NCBI RefSeq assembly: GCF_029626265.1
Contig: NZ_JARUBN010000001.1
Span: forward strand, 7,133,001 to 7,197,000
Direction: 5' to 3'
Origin: Micromonospora sp. WMMD1102
GTDB taxonomy: Bacteria; Actinomycetota; Actinomycetes; Mycobacteriales; Micromonosporaceae
Length of the DNA stretch: 64,000 bases
Position numbers and translations under genes: made by a program. Positions 1 through 10,261 of the stretch are shown one piece after another (positions within the stretch are counted from its first letter, which is position 1; each line of letters starts with the position of its first letter). Under the pieces are notes generated by a model. It saw only the letters and a list, made by a program, of their open reading frames with translations, was not told the DNA's origin and searched no databases.

Positions 1-850
1 TCACCTCGGTGCCGGCGCCCTCCGCCGCACCGGCCGGCCGGACCGGCGGCGCGGGCGGCGCGTCCACGTGGAACAACTCGGCGTGTACGGCCCGCTCCGG
101 CACCCCCCGCCCGGTCAACACCTGCCGCGCGTCGAGCACCATCCCGTACGGGCCGCAGAGGAACCACTCGTCGATCCGCTCGGCCGGCACGACGGTGTCG
201 AGCAGCCGGCCGAGCCGGTCGGCGTCGATCCGGCCGGAGAGCAGCGGTGACTCGCCCGGTTCCCGGGACAGCACGTGCACCAGGTGCAGCCGTTCCGGCC
301 AGCGGTCCTTCAGGTCGGCCAGTTCCTCCACGAACATCACCGTGCGGCCGTGCCGGTTGCCGTACACGACGGTGAAGGTGCTGGCCGGTTCGACGGCGAG
401 CGCGGTCGCGACGAGCGAGAGCACCGGGGTGATCCCGGAGCCGGCCACCACCGCCGCGTAGTGCCGGACCCGATCCGGGGCGAACGCGCTGCCGAAGTGT
501 CCCAGCGGCGGCAGCACCTGCACGGTGTCGCCGGCCCGCAGCGCGCCGACCGCGAAGCTGGAGAAGGCGCCGCCCGGCACCTCCCGGACCCCGATCCGGA
601 GCCGCCCGGTGCCGGCCAGCTCCGCCGGGGTGGAACAGATCGAGTACGACCGCCGCACCTCGACACCGTCCACTCCGGAGCGTCGTACCGTCAGGTGCTG
701 GCCGGCCTGGAAGGCGAAGGTCTCCCGCAGTTCGACCGGTACCTCGAAGGTGACCGCGACGGCGTCGGAGGTGAGCCGGTCGACGGCCCGGACCGGCAGC
801 GGGTGGAAGACCGGCCGGCGCCGGACCGGCCGGTTGATGGTTACGCTCAA
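1..850 (-). CDS. paaE: 1,2-phenylacetyl-CoA epoxidase reductase subunit PaaE (partial, 3' end outside window)
   Basis: Reductase of the phenylacetyl-CoA epoxidase complex, passing electrons from NADPH through FAD and a 2Fe-2S centre to the diiron subunit PaaA. The visible 283 codons contain the FAD-binding stretch RRSYSICS, GGAFSSF, the nucleotide-binding VVAGSGITPV and the CGPYGM motif of ferredoxin reductases. The C-terminal plant-type ferredoxin domain expected for PaaE must lie beyond base 1. The only reasonable start is TTG at 850-848, overlapping the paaD stop (TTGA), which fits the coupled operon; no ATG or GTG is available near the conserved N-terminus. It is the last visible gene of paaABCDE. 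Confidence 0.9.
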   Translation of the reverse strand, partial: MSVTINRPVRRRPVFHPLPVRAVDRLTSDAVAVTFEVPVELRETFAFQAGQHLTVRRSGVDGVEVRRSYSICSTPAELAGTGRLRIGVREVPGGAFSSFAVGALRAGDTVQVLPPLGHFGSAFAPDRVRHYAAVVAGSGITPVLSLVATALAVEPASTFTVVYGNRHGRTVMFVEELADLKDRWPERLHLVHVLSREPGESPLLSGRIDADRLGRLLDTVVPAERIDEWFLCGPYGMVLDARQVLTGRGVPERAVHAELFHVDAPPAPPVRPAGAAEGAGTEV

Positions 851-1404
851 AACGCCCTCAGGTGGTCGAAGGGTTCCCGGCAGGCCCGGCACCGCCACAG
901 CGACTTGCAGGCGGTGGAGCCGAACCGGCTGACCTGCTCGGTGTCGGCGTCCCCGCAGTGCGGACAGCGCACACCCAAGGGCACAAGGAAGGGCCCCCGC
1001 TTATCGCTTTTTGTTGTAGAAGGGCCCCCGCCTATCACGTGGGCGGGGGCGGGGCCCGGCGGGGCGATGCCGGCGGCGGCCAGCTTGGCCCGGCCGGCCT
1101 CGGAGATCCAGTCAGTGGTCCAGGCCGGGGCGAAGACCGTGACGACCTCGGCCTCCGGGTGCCCGGCGGCGGCCAGCGCGGCCCGGATGTCGGCCCGGAT
1201 CACGTCCATCGCCGGGCAGCCGGTGTAGGTCGGGGTGATGGTCACGGTGACCCGGCCGGTCGACGCGTCCTCGGTGACGTCCCGCAGCACGCCGAGGTCC
1301 TCGATGGTCAGCACCCGCAACTCGGGGTCGAGCACCGCGGCGGCAGCCGCGCGCGGGTCGGCGGACCGCCCGGCAGGACGGCTGTCGGGGGCGGCGGCGC
1401 TCAC
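847..1404 (-). CDS. paaD: phenylacetyl-CoA epoxidase maturation/assembly subunit PaaD
   Basis: PaaD (185 aa) is a SUF/MIP18-type protein thought to mature the iron centres of the epoxidase complex. The N-terminal half has the family pattern PTYTGCPAMDVI and FAPAWTTDWI. The C-terminus has the cysteine-rich segment RCPHCG...CRACREPFDH, expected to bind metal. Start GTG at 1404 overlaps the paaC stop (GTGA). Oddity: between IAPPGP and RCPHC there is an insertion of about 25 residues (PAHVIGGGPSTTKSDKRG...) encoded by a repeated GC-rich DNA element (988-1049). From memory, PaaD proteins have a shorter linker there. The frame is preserved, so the protein is probably functional. Confidence 0.92.
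   Translation of the reverse strand: MSAAAPDSRPAGRSADPRAAAAAVLDPELRVLTIEDLGVLRDVTEDASTGRVTVTITPTYTGCPAMDVIRADIRAALAAAGHPEAEVVTVFAPAWTTDWISEAGRAKLAAAGIAPPGPAPAHVIGGGPSTTKSDKRGPFLVPLGVRCPHCGDADTEQVSRFGSTACKSLWRCRACREPFDHLRAF
988..1049. repeat. small repeat element inserted in frame in paaD
   Basis: An 18-bp unit GAAGGGCCCCCGCYTATC occurs twice in direct orientation (988-1005 and 1019-1036), 31 bp apart. A perfect 8-bp inverted repeat follows (CCCCCGCC 1025-1032 and GGCGGGGG 1042-1049, 9-nt loop). The sequence is unlike the surrounding coding DNA, with an AT-rich TTTTTGTTGT spacer. It resembles the short dispersed elements with a GGGGCCCTTC core that I recall from Micromonospora genomes; that comparison is from memory. 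Confidence 0.6.
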
Positions 1405-2147
1405 CAGCGGGCTCCGGGGTGTGCGCGGTGCAGCACCTGCATCTCGGCGAGCAGGTAGGAGAGGTGCTCGGTGTGCAGCCCGGCCCGGCCGCCGGTCGGC
1501 CCCCAGCCGTCGGCAGGGCGGTCCAGCGTCGCGGTGGCCAGCACCGGCTCGACGGCGGCGAGGAAGTCCGGACGCAGCCCGGCCGGGTCGACCGGCGCGG
1601 CCGGGTCGGCGGCGAACAGCTCGACGGTGTACGGCCACAGCTCGTCCACGGCCGCCTGCATCCGCCGGTGCGACTCCTCGGTGCCGTCGCCGAGGCGTAC
1701 CGTCCAGAGGCTGGCGTGGTCGAGGTGGTAGGCCACCTCCTTGCGAGCCTTGCCCGCGACGGCGGCCAGCCGTTCGTCGGCGCAGCGGCTCAGCGCGGTG
1801 TAGAGCGGAAGCTGGTACGCCGACAGGAAGAGCAGCTTCGCGATGCTGAACGCGAAGTCGCCGTTCGGCAGCTCGACCAGCAGGCAGTTGCGGTACTCCC
1901 GGTCGGAGCGTAGGTACGCCAGCGCGTCCTCGTCCCGGCCGGCCCCCTCCAGCTCCCCGGCGTAGCCGAGCAGCAGCCGGGCGGCGCCGAGCTGGTCCAG
2001 TGCGATGTTGGCCAGCGCGACGTCCTCCTCCAGCTCCGGTGCGGCGGTGACCCACTCGCCGAGCCGCTGCGCGGCGACCAGGGCGTCGTCGCCGAGCCCG
2101 AGCAGGTGGTCGACGGTCGTGCCGGCAGGCGCCTCGGGGGTGTTCAC
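1401..2147 (-). CDS. paaC: 1,2-phenylacetyl-CoA epoxidase structural subunit PaaC
   Basis: PaaC (248 aa) is the ferritin-like partner of PaaA, needed for subunit assembly and substrate binding in the ring-epoxidising complex. The four-helix ferritin-like pattern is visible in LGDDALVAAQRLGEW, LANIALDQLGAARLLLGYAG, the tyrosine-containing LRSDREYRNCLLVELPNGDFA, and KEVAYHLDHASLWTVRLGDG. GTG at 2147 is the start and overlaps the paaB stop (GTGA). Its own stop overlaps paaD. Four-base overlaps throughout the operon suggest translational coupling and fixed stoichiometry. Confidence 0.93.
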   Translation of the reverse strand: MNTPEAPAGTTVDHLLGLGDDALVAAQRLGEWVTAAPELEEDVALANIALDQLGAARLLLGYAGELEGAGRDEDALAYLRSDREYRNCLLVELPNGDFAFSIAKLLFLSAYQLPLYTALSRCADERLAAVAGKARKEVAYHLDHASLWTVRLGDGTEESHRRMQAAVDELWPYTVELFAADPAAPVDPAGLRPDFLAAVEPVLATATLDRPADGWGPTGGRAGLHTEHLSYLLAEMQVLHRAHPGARW

Positions 2148-2446
2148 AGGTGGGCCGCCCCGTCCGGTACCGGGTAGAACGTCGGGTGCCGGTAGACCTT
2201 GTCGGCGGCCGGCTCGAAGAAGGCGTCCTTCTCGTCCGGGCTGGACGCGGTGATCGTCCCGGCCGGGACGACCCAGATCGAGACGCCCTCCTGCCGCCGG
2301 GTGTAGAGGTCCCGGGCGTTGCGCAGCGCCAGCTCGGCGTCCGGGGCGTGCAGGCTGCCGACGTGGGTGTGCGACAGCCCGCGCCGGGCCCGGACGAAGA
2401 CCTCCCAGAGCGGCCAGCCGGCCCGGTCCTGCCGCGGGGCGGTCAC
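2144..2446 (-). CDS. paaB: 1,2-phenylacetyl-CoA epoxidase subunit PaaB
   Basis: Small (100 aa) subunit that bridges the PaaA-PaaC heterodimers in the epoxidase complex. Family features are [24 protein letters not shown] near the N-terminus, followed by [15 protein letters not shown] and [13 protein letters not shown]; the length is normal for PaaB. GTG at 2446 overlaps the paaA stop (GTGA), and the stop overlaps the paaC start, so it lies within one polycistronic message. Confidence 0.93.
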   Translation of the reverse strand: MTAPRQDRAGWPLWEVFVRARRGLSHTHVGSLHAPDAELALRNARDLYTRRQEGVSIWVVPAGTITASSPDEKDAFFEPAADKVYRHPTFYPVPDGAAHL

Positions 2447-3540
2447 GCCGGCACCGCCGTACGCCCGGTTGCCCGCTCGGCGCTCCGCTTGGCGGCGTAG
2501 GCGGCGGCGGCCTCGCGTACCCAGGCGCCGTCGGCGTCGGCGCGGCGGCGGTGCGTTATCCGCTGCCGGTTGCACGGCCCGTCGCCGGAGATCACCCGCA
2601 TCAGCTCGGCGTAGTCCGGCTGGGTGTAGTCGTGCGCCTGCCGGGAGGAGTTCCACCGCAGGTCGGGGTCGGGCAGGGTGAGGCCGAGCACGCCGGCCTG
2701 CTGCACGCACATGTCGACGAAGCGCTGCCGCAGCTCGTCGTTGGAGAACCGCTTGATCTTCCAGGCCATCGACTGCCGGGAGTGCGTCGAGTCGCCGTCC
2801 GGTGGGCCGAACATCGCCAGCGACGGGTACCACCAGCGGTCCACCGCGTCCTGGGCCATCGCGTGCTGCTCCGGGGTGCCCCCCGCCAGGGTGTGCAGGA
2901 TCTCGTAGCCCTGCCGCTGGTGGAAGGACTCCTCCTTGCAGATCCGGATCATGGCCCGCGCGTACGGCCCGTACGAGCAGCGGCACAGCGGGACCTGGTT
3001 GACGATCGCGGCACCGTCCACCAGCCAGCCGATCGCGCCGACGTCGGCCCAGGTCAGTGTCGGATAGTTGAAGATCGAACTGTACTTCTGCCGGCCGGCG
3101 AGCAGCAGCTCGACCAGTTCGTCCCGGGTCACCCCGAGGGTCTCGGCGGCGGCGTAGAGGTAGAGCCCGTGCCCGGCCTCGTCCTGCACCTTGGCCAGCA
3201 GGATCGCCTTGCGCTTGAGCGAGGGTGCCCGGCTGATCCAGTTCGCCTCCGGCTGCATCCCGATGATCTCGGAGTGGGCGTGCTGGGCGATCTGCCGGAT
3301 CAGGGTCTTCCGGTACGCCTCCGGCATCCAGTCCCGGGGCTCGATCTTCTGGTCCGCCTCGATCAGGTCGGTGAAGTAGTCCTGCGGGTCGGTGCCGGTG
3401 CCCCGTCCACCACCGGGTCGGCCACCCCCGGGACGGCCACGGTCGGCGGCCACCCGGAGCGCCGCCTCGGCCGCCTCGACCTGATCGAGCAGGCCACCGG
3501 CGGGTCCGTCGTCCGGGACCGGGAAGTCATGTCCGTACAC
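2443..3540 (-). CDS. paaA: 1,2-phenylacetyl-CoA epoxidase catalytic subunit PaaA
   Basis: Diiron oxygenase subunit that epoxidises the aromatic ring of phenylacetyl-CoA, the first ring-attack step of aerobic phenylacetate degradation. Iron ligand regions are DEAGHG (about residues 120-125) and [10 protein letters not shown] (about 202-211). The N-terminal VYGHDFP matches the family start, so GTG at 3540 is preferred over TTG at 3561, which would lie inside the inverted repeat upstream. The protein (365 aa) is longer than the usual 310-330 because of a Gly/Arg-rich segment ([13 protein letters not shown], residues 37-49). First gene of the operon; no paa regulator is in the window. Confidence 0.93.
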   Translation of the reverse strand: MYGHDFPVPDDGPAGGLLDQVEAAEAALRVAADRGRPGGGRPGGGRGTGTDPQDYFTDLIEADQKIEPRDWMPEAYRKTLIRQIAQHAHSEIIGMQPEANWISRAPSLKRKAILLAKVQDEAGHGLYLYAAAETLGVTRDELVELLLAGRQKYSSIFNYPTLTWADVGAIGWLVDGAAIVNQVPLCRCSYGPYARAMIRICKEESFHQRQGYEILHTLAGGTPEQHAMAQDAVDRWWYPSLAMFGPPDGDSTHSRQSMAWKIKRFSNDELRQRFVDMCVQQAGVLGLTLPDPDLRWNSSRQAHDYTQPDYAELMRVISGDGPCNRQRITHRRRADADGAWVREAAAAYAAKRSAERATGRTAVPA

Positions 3541-3548
3541 GGACCAAG

Positions 3549-3587
3549 TGTTACAGCTCAACTAGCGAGTAACCAAGATGTGTAACA
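3549..3587. promoter_or_regulatory. inverted repeat upstream of paaA, possible operator
   Basis: TGTTACA (3549-3555) and TGTAACA (3581-3587) are perfect inverted copies, 32 bp centre to centre (about three helical turns), just upstream of the paaA GTG. The position and spacing suit a dimeric regulator binding the paa promoter. No regulator gene is adjacent, so its identity is unknown. Confidence 0.35.
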
Positions 3588-3937
3588 GAAATGCCGCTCG
3601 GAACCGGCTCCGGTCCGGCTCTGGTCCGGCGCGGTCTGCGGCACCAAATGTCGCACTGATGGGTGAATGACGCTGGTCACAGCTAGATAAAAATTCCGCA
3701 TCTATTACCACATAACAGCTTAATTCCGGGCGTGATCGACGAACTGCCCGGCTTCGCCATCTGGCGGATTGGACCGAGCCACGTAAACTTTCCCCGTTCC
3801 CGTACTGCCGCCTCCCCCGGCACGTCGGGCGCGGAGCAGACCGCCGGTGTGGGGCTGGCGGAGGCACCGCCGAGATCAACCGCACAGCGCCCCGGACACA
3901 GCGGCCCCCCGGCCTTCACCCTTGGAGCCCCATCCTC
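3588..3937. other. intergenic region between divergent paaA and serine hydrolase genes
   Basis: No coding region is visible. The stretch around 3680-3725 is markedly AT-richer than its surroundings (AGATAAAAATTCC, TAACAGCTTAATTCC), as expected for divergent promoters. A weak hairpin is possible at 3726-3751 (CCGGGC/GCCCGG). A GGAG at 3924-3927 lies 10 nt before the ATG at 3938. I cannot assign a specific promoter. Confidence 0.4.
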
Positions 3938-4891
3938 ATGCGTCCCCGCGTGGCCCTGGTGCTCGCCATCACGGCAGTCGTGCTTGGCGGCCTGCTGCTC
4001 GTACCCACCGCGTACGCCCGGTTGGTCGATTCCGGCGGCACCTCCCCGTCCGGAGAGACACCCGTCGGGATCGAGCCGTCCGCGCCACCCGCGCCGACCC
4101 TGGCCGCCGCGCCGGTGACGGTGAAGGGGGTGGACGGCTTCTTCGGCTGGGCACTGCTGGACCGGGAGAGCGGCAGGATCTCGGGCTCGAAGAACATGAC
4201 CGCGACCAACTCGACCGAGTCGATGATCAAGGTCTGGATCGTCTCCGACTACCTGCGCCGGCTCGGCGACAGGCAGCCACCGTCGTCGATGTTGAAGGCG
4301 GCCAGCACGGCCATCCGGGACAGCAACGACGACGCCACAAACAGCCTCTACAAGGCCGTCGGCGGGGTCGCCACCCTGGACCGCCTGATCAAGATCTGCG
4401 GGCTCGCCGAGACCCGCAAGGTGGTGCCGCCCGGCGAGAAGTCCATCTGGTGGAGTTACACCGCGATGTCCCCCCGGGACGCGGTGCGGATGGGAGAGTG
4501 CGTCAAGGACGGCACCGCCGCCGGACCGAAGTGGACCGAATGGGTGCTGGAAGAGATGACCAAGGTACGCGGCAGCACCGCCGCGAAGGACCAGAAGGCC
4601 AGGCAGGGCGGCGGCCGCTGGGGCATCATCGACGGTCTCTCCGAAGGGATCCTGGCGCAGGGCCCGGTCGCGATCAAGAACGGCTGGACGTTGATCTTTG
4701 CTGACGGCAAGTGGCACCTGAACTGCCTGGCCATCACCGACAGGTGGGTGCTCTCGGTGATGACGCGATACTCCGGCCGCAAGGGCCTCGACTACGGCGC
4801 CGACGTCTGCGCCAGCGTGGCCAGCCAACTGACCAGCATGCAGCCCGGTGCCGTGCTCCGGGTGCCCGTGCCGCTGTCGGCGAGGTCCTGA
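3938..4891 (+). CDS. membrane-anchored or secreted serine hydrolase, class A beta-lactamase-like fold
   Basis: 317-aa protein with an N-terminal membrane segment (LVLAITAVVLGGLLLVPTAYA, residues 7-27), a Pro/Ala linker and a beta-lactamase/PBP-like domain. The nucleophile motif SxxK is SMIK (95-98). At the SDN position the order is S-N-D (129-131, in RDSNDDATN) and the KTG box is KNG (247-249), so both second and third active-site motifs differ from true class A beta-lactamases. It overlaps the paralogue that follows (TGATG), with which it shares DRESGRISGS/DTRTGRISGS and GPKWT. Probable role is an extracytoplasmic peptidoglycan-related hydrolase or transpeptidase; antibiotic hydrolysis is not supported. 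Confidence 0.75.
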   Translation: MRPRVALVLAITAVVLGGLLLVPTAYARLVDSGGTSPSGETPVGIEPSAPPAPTLAAAPVTVKGVDGFFGWALLDRESGRISGSKNMTATNSTESMIKVWIVSDYLRRLGDRQPPSSMLKAASTAIRDSNDDATNSLYKAVGGVATLDRLIKICGLAETRKVVPPGEKSIWWSYTAMSPRDAVRMGECVKDGTAAGPKWTEWVLEEMTKVRGSTAAKDQKARQGGGRWGIIDGLSEGILAQGPVAIKNGWTLIFADGKWHLNCLAITDRWVLSVMTRYSGRKGLDYGADVCASVASQLTSMQPGAVLRVPVPLSARS

Positions 4892-5853
4892 TGGGCGCCG
4901 AGGAACGCGCCGCCGAGCGGCGGGCCCGGTCCAACCGGTCGACGATGCTGCGACTGACCCTGATCACCGGGGTACTGCTGGCGCTGGTACTGGTCGGACT
5001 ACGGCTGATGCCGGGCTCGCCGTTCGCGAGTACCGCCGCCGCCAGGTGGGGCGAGTCGAACAGTCCGGCCGGCTCGACCGGCACCACCCCCGGTCGGGAC
5101 CGGACGACGCCCACCCCGACACCCAGCCCCGAGCTGCCGCCGCTGCCGGTGGCACCGGCCAGGGTGAAGATCGACAAGGCCGGCTGGTGGAACTGGGCGC
5201 TGATCGACACCCGGACCGGCAGGATCTCCGGTTCGGCCAACATGGACGAGACCAACCCGACCGCCTCGATGATCAAGGCGTGGATCGGGGCGGACTTCCT
5301 GCGCCGGGCCGCCGAGCAGGGCGACACCCCGAGCGACACCCGGATGAACCAGGTCTCGATCATGATCCGGGACAGTGACAACACCGCCGCACAGACCCTC
5401 TACGAGGTCAACGGCGGTACGGCGTCGATCAAGCGGCTGATCAGCATCTGCGACCTCACCGACAGCAGTCCGGCCGCCGACGGCGGATGGAGCCGCACCG
5501 CGCTCTCGGCCCGGGACGCCGCCCGGCTGGGCGCCTGCATCGCCGACGGCCGGGCCGCCGGCCCGAAGTGGACGAAGTGGCTGCTCGACGAGATGCGCAA
5601 GGTGCGCGGTGGTGGCAACTTCGGCATCCGCAAGGCGTTCCCGGCCGCCGAGCAGAAGACGATCGCGATCAAGAACGGCTGGGTGGACCGGCAGCGCGAG
5701 CAGAAGTACACGGTGAACTGCCTGGCCATCGGCGACGGTTGGACGATGGCGGTGGAGACCCGGTACGCGATCAACCTCGGCTACGGGTACGGCGCCGAGA
5801 TCTGCCAGGACGTGGCCCGGCAACTCCGCGCCGCCTCCGAAGCCGCCACCTGA
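4891..5853 (+). CDS. membrane-anchored serine hydrolase, class A beta-lactamase-like (paralogue)
   Basis: 320 aa. A short basic cytoplasmic N-terminus precedes one membrane helix (LTLITGVLLALVLVGLRLM, 22-40), a Thr/Pro-rich linker (TPTPTPSPELPPLP) and the hydrolase domain. Motifs are SMIK (126-129), SDN (162-164, canonical here) and KNG (261-263) in place of KTG. The ATG at 4891 shares its A with the stop of the upstream paralogue, so the pair is translationally coupled and probably arose by tandem duplication. The two may form a heteromeric or redundant cell-wall enzyme; substrate unknown. Confidence 0.75.
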   Translation: MGAEERAAERRARSNRSTMLRLTLITGVLLALVLVGLRLMPGSPFASTAAARWGESNSPAGSTGTTPGRDRTTPTPTPSPELPPLPVAPARVKIDKAGWWNWALIDTRTGRISGSANMDETNPTASMIKAWIGADFLRRAAEQGDTPSDTRMNQVSIMIRDSDNTAAQTLYEVNGGTASIKRLISICDLTDSSPAADGGWSRTALSARDAARLGACIADGRAAGPKWTKWLLDEMRKVRGGGNFGIRKAFPAAEQKTIAIKNGWVDRQREQKYTVNCLAIGDGWTMAVETRYAINLGYGYGAEICQDVARQLRAASEAAT

Positions 5854-5962
5854 GCGGCCCCCGGCCGAGCCAACCGGACGGGCGGCCGGCCGGCGACAGC
5901 GGGAACCGCTCAGGCGAGAGCAGCCGGCAGCCGAGCAGCAGGCAGCCAGCGGGTCAGCAGGT

Positions 5963-8105
<2,143 letters not shown>

Positions 8106-8157
8106 CCCGGCCGCTGGGCAAGCGGCGGTCGCGGGCGGCCCCACCTCACCCGGGGGC

Positions 8158-9465
8158 TCAGGTCCGCGTGGGAAGGGTCGCCCGCTCCCGCGCCCCGGAC
8201 TGCTCCGGCGCGGCGGCCCGCTCCCGCCGGGCGGCCCGGAGCACCACCGGAGTCACCGCGAGGACCACGGCCAGTCCCGCCAGCCCGGTCACCGCGACCA
8301 GCGGGCGGGGCGGGAAGCCGGCCAGCATGATCCCGCCGGCCAGGTAGCCGAGGATCCCGGCACCCTGGATCGCGGCGCCCTGCGCGGCGAAGGCCCGACC
8401 GCGCGCCTGCGGCGGCACCCGGTTGACCATGACCAGGTTGGCGAAGACGTTCAGCCCGCCGTTGGCGATGCCGCCGACCAGCCAGAGCAGGACCAGCCAG
8501 CCGGCAGCCGGCACGGTGGCGCCGAGCCCGATCAGCAGGCAGGTCACCCCGAGCATGACCAGCACGCTGCGCACCAGGGCGGCGTCGTCCCGGGCCCGCC
8601 GGGCGGTGCCGGCCAACAGCCAGGCCCCGATCAGTACGCCGGCTGTCCAGGACGCGCTGACCAGACCGAACGTCGTGGTGGAGGCGTGCAGGGTCTCGCG
8701 TACGAAGAAGACCTCGATCACGTTCACCGCGCCCACCCCGGCCACCGTCGCGGCGACCGCGAGCACCATCGCCGCCAGCAGCGGGTCCCGGCGCAGCCGC
8801 CAGGCCGCTGCCGCCGCCGGTGTCGGCCCGGTTCCGCCGGTCGGGCCCGCCGTCCGCCGGCCACCCCGGCGGGTACGCAGCAGCAGCCCGGCCGCGATCA
8901 GCCCCAGATAGCCGCCGGCGTCGAGCAGCAGCGGGATCCGGGCGCCGAACTGGCCGACCAGCAACCCGGCCAGGGCCGGCGCGAGCAGGATGCCGACCGA
9001 GGAGGCGGTCTGGTTGACCGCGCTGGCCCGGGGCAGGTCGGACCGGCGCACCAGCTCGGGCAACAGGGCGGCCAGCGTCGGCTGGGTTACCGCCAGCCCG
9101 CAGGCGAGCAGCGCGGCGAGCAGCATGAGCACTGCCGTGCTCTCGGCGAAGGCGAGCGCGACGCAGACGGCTGCCTGGCCGGCCCCGGCACAGACCAGCA
9201 GGGTACGGCTGTCCACCCGGTCGGCCAGTCGTCCGGTCAGCGGGGCAAGCAGCACCAGCGGCAGCGCCGCGGCCAGCAGCACCCCGGAGACCGCCAGCCC
9301 GCCGGCTCCGGCCGATTGCAGGGTGAGCGCCAGCACGGTCGCGGCCAGGAAGTCCCCGCAGCTCGACACGGCCCGCGCCCCGGCGGCAAGATAGACGTCC
9401 CGCCAGCGGGAACCGTCCGGCGGCCCGTCGGCGGGTACGGCAGGATCGGCAGTTGCGAAGGACAT
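8158..9465 (-). CDS. MFS transporter, probable drug/metabolite exporter
   Basis: 435-aa major facilitator with about 12 hydrophobic segments (for example FLAATVLALTLQSAGAGGLAVSGVLLAAALPLVLLAP and AVLMLLAALLACGLAVTQPTL). Between TM2 and TM3 is the MFS motif A-like GRLADRVDSRTLL. The central loop (RTRRGGRRTAGPTGG) separates the two six-helix halves. Probably effluxes a hydrophobic compound. It lies downstream of a wHTH regulator on the same strand, 74 bp away. Its ATG (9465-9463) sits in the loop of a long hairpin (9448-9493) that also pairs the upstream GAAGGA, so translation or transcription is likely controlled there. Confidence 0.85.
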   Translation of the reverse strand: MSFATADPAVPADGPPDGSRWRDVYLAAGARAVSSCGDFLAATVLALTLQSAGAGGLAVSGVLLAAALPLVLLAPLTGRLADRVDSRTLLVCAGAGQAAVCVALAFAESTAVLMLLAALLACGLAVTQPTLAALLPELVRRSDLPRASAVNQTASSVGILLAPALAGLLVGQFGARIPLLLDAGGYLGLIAAGLLLRTRRGGRRTAGPTGGTGPTPAAAAAWRLRRDPLLAAMVLAVAATVAGVGAVNVIEVFFVRETLHASTTTFGLVSASWTAGVLIGAWLLAGTARRARDDAALVRSVLVMLGVTCLLIGLGATVPAAGWLVLLWLVGGIANGGLNVFANLVMVNRVPPQARGRAFAAQGAAIQGAGILGYLAGGIMLAGFPPRPLVAVTGLAGLAVVLAVTPVVLRAARRERAAAPEQSGARERATLPTRT

Positions 9466-9493
9466 ACTTCGAAAGTAATCCTTCACAACTGCC
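9448..9493 (-). promoter_or_regulatory. 15-bp hairpin enclosing the start codon of the MFS gene
   Basis: GGCAGTTGCGAAGGA (9448-9462) and TCCTTCACAACTGCC (9479-9493) form a 15-bp inverted repeat with one mismatch that becomes a G-U pair in RNA. The 16-nt loop contains the MFS ATG. In the transcript the purine-rich GAAGGA is in the 5' arm and would be hidden by pairing. It could also act as a DNA operator for the adjacent regulator. Confidence 0.55.
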
Positions 9494-9539
9494 GTACGCA
9501 ACCCCGGACCGGTCCGGGCCGCTCAGGTCGGGTCGGGGG

Positions 9540-10121
9540 TCACTCCATCGGCAGCGCCGCGAAGTGCACCATCACCGGTCGGGAACCCTCGGGCGGATCG
9601 ACCCGCTCGCGGCGCCGGTACGGCCGCATCAGCTCCCGGATCCTGCCGTTGAGTTCGACCAACTCCTCGGCGGTCAGCATCAACGTCACACCGCCGTACT
9701 GGGCGGCCTCGTACCACTCCTTCGGTTCCTCGCCGAGCCGCCGGGACCACTGGCGGATCCGCTCGGTGTCGCGGGCGACGTACACCTCGATCAGGGTCTC
9801 CTGGGCGGCCCGCGCCTCCGGCGGCGCGTCCTGGCCGACATCGACACCCCAGGAGCCGACGCTGCTGCGCCAGAGCCGCTCGCGGGCGTCACCCCGACTC
9901 GGCGCCTGCTCGACCAGGCCGAACTTCGCCAGCTCCCGCAGGTGGTAACTGACCGCGCTGGGCGAGAGCCCGACGATCTCCGCGCACTCGGTGGCGGTGA
10001 CCGCCGCCCCGGTGGTGCTGAGGTGCTCCATGATCTCCAGCCGGGCCGGATGCGCGAGCGCCCGCATCACCTGCGGGTCACTGATCATCAACGGCCGCTG
10101 CTCGACGGGCTGCTCGGTCAT
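9540..10121 (-). CDS. ArsR-like winged-helix transcriptional regulator
   Basis: 193 aa. The N-terminal winged helix is of HTH_20/ArsR type: DPQVMRALAHPARLEIMEHLSTTG, recognition region ECAEIVGLSPSAVSYHLRELAKFGLV. The C-terminal half (EARAAQETLIEVYVARDTERIRQW...) is typical of actinobacterial regulators of this group and may mediate dimerisation or ligand sensing. ATG at 10121 chosen as the start nearest the conserved domain. It is followed on the same strand by the MFS gene, suggesting control of that exporter. The divergent ATPase gene shares the 140-bp upstream region, which has paired operators (10203-10245). Confidence 0.85.
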   Translation of the reverse strand: MTEQPVEQRPLMISDPQVMRALAHPARLEIMEHLSTTGAAVTATECAEIVGLSPSAVSYHLRELAKFGLVEQAPSRGDARERLWRSSVGSWGVDVGQDAPPEARAAQETLIEVYVARDTERIRQWSRRLGEEPKEWYEAAQYGGVTLMLTAEELVELNGRIRELMRPYRRRERVDPPEGSRPVMVHFAALPME

Positions 10122-10202
10122 CCGCCCATGATTGCGCCTCCGGCCCGCCGGACGGCAACGACCCGGGGGGTGGCGGCCACGCCGGAGTCTGCAAGGGCAG
10201 TA

Positions 10203-10245
10203 CAAACTGTTTGTAGTACAAACAAGAGGTAGCACAAACAGTTTG
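10203..10245. promoter_or_regulatory. paired inverted-repeat operators in divergent promoter region
   Basis: CAAACTGTTTG (10203-10213) and CAAACAGTTTG (10235-10245) are each near-palindromic and are exact reverse complements of each other, 32 bp apart centre to centre. A further GTACAAAC half-site lies between (10217-10224). The arrangement suits two dimers on one DNA face, controlling the AAA ATPase at 10262 and possibly the regulator at 10121. Confidence 0.5.
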
Positions 10246-10248
10246 CAG

Positions 10249-10254
10249 TAGACT
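10249..10254 (+). promoter_or_regulatory. -10 element TAGACT for leaderless AAA ATPase transcript
   Basis: TAGACT ends 7 nt before the ATG at 10262, and no Shine-Dalgarno is present, so a leaderless mRNA is likely. It directly follows the second palindrome, which would place a bound repressor over the promoter. Confidence 0.45.
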
Positions 10255-10261
10255 CGATCGC

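Noticed and set aside
275..1228. Long plus-strand open reading frame over paaE/paaD
   Set aside because: Its translation has no family resemblance and the opposite strand encodes recognisable PaaE and PaaD; such shadows are common in high-GC DNA. The same applies to many other long frames antisense to named genes.
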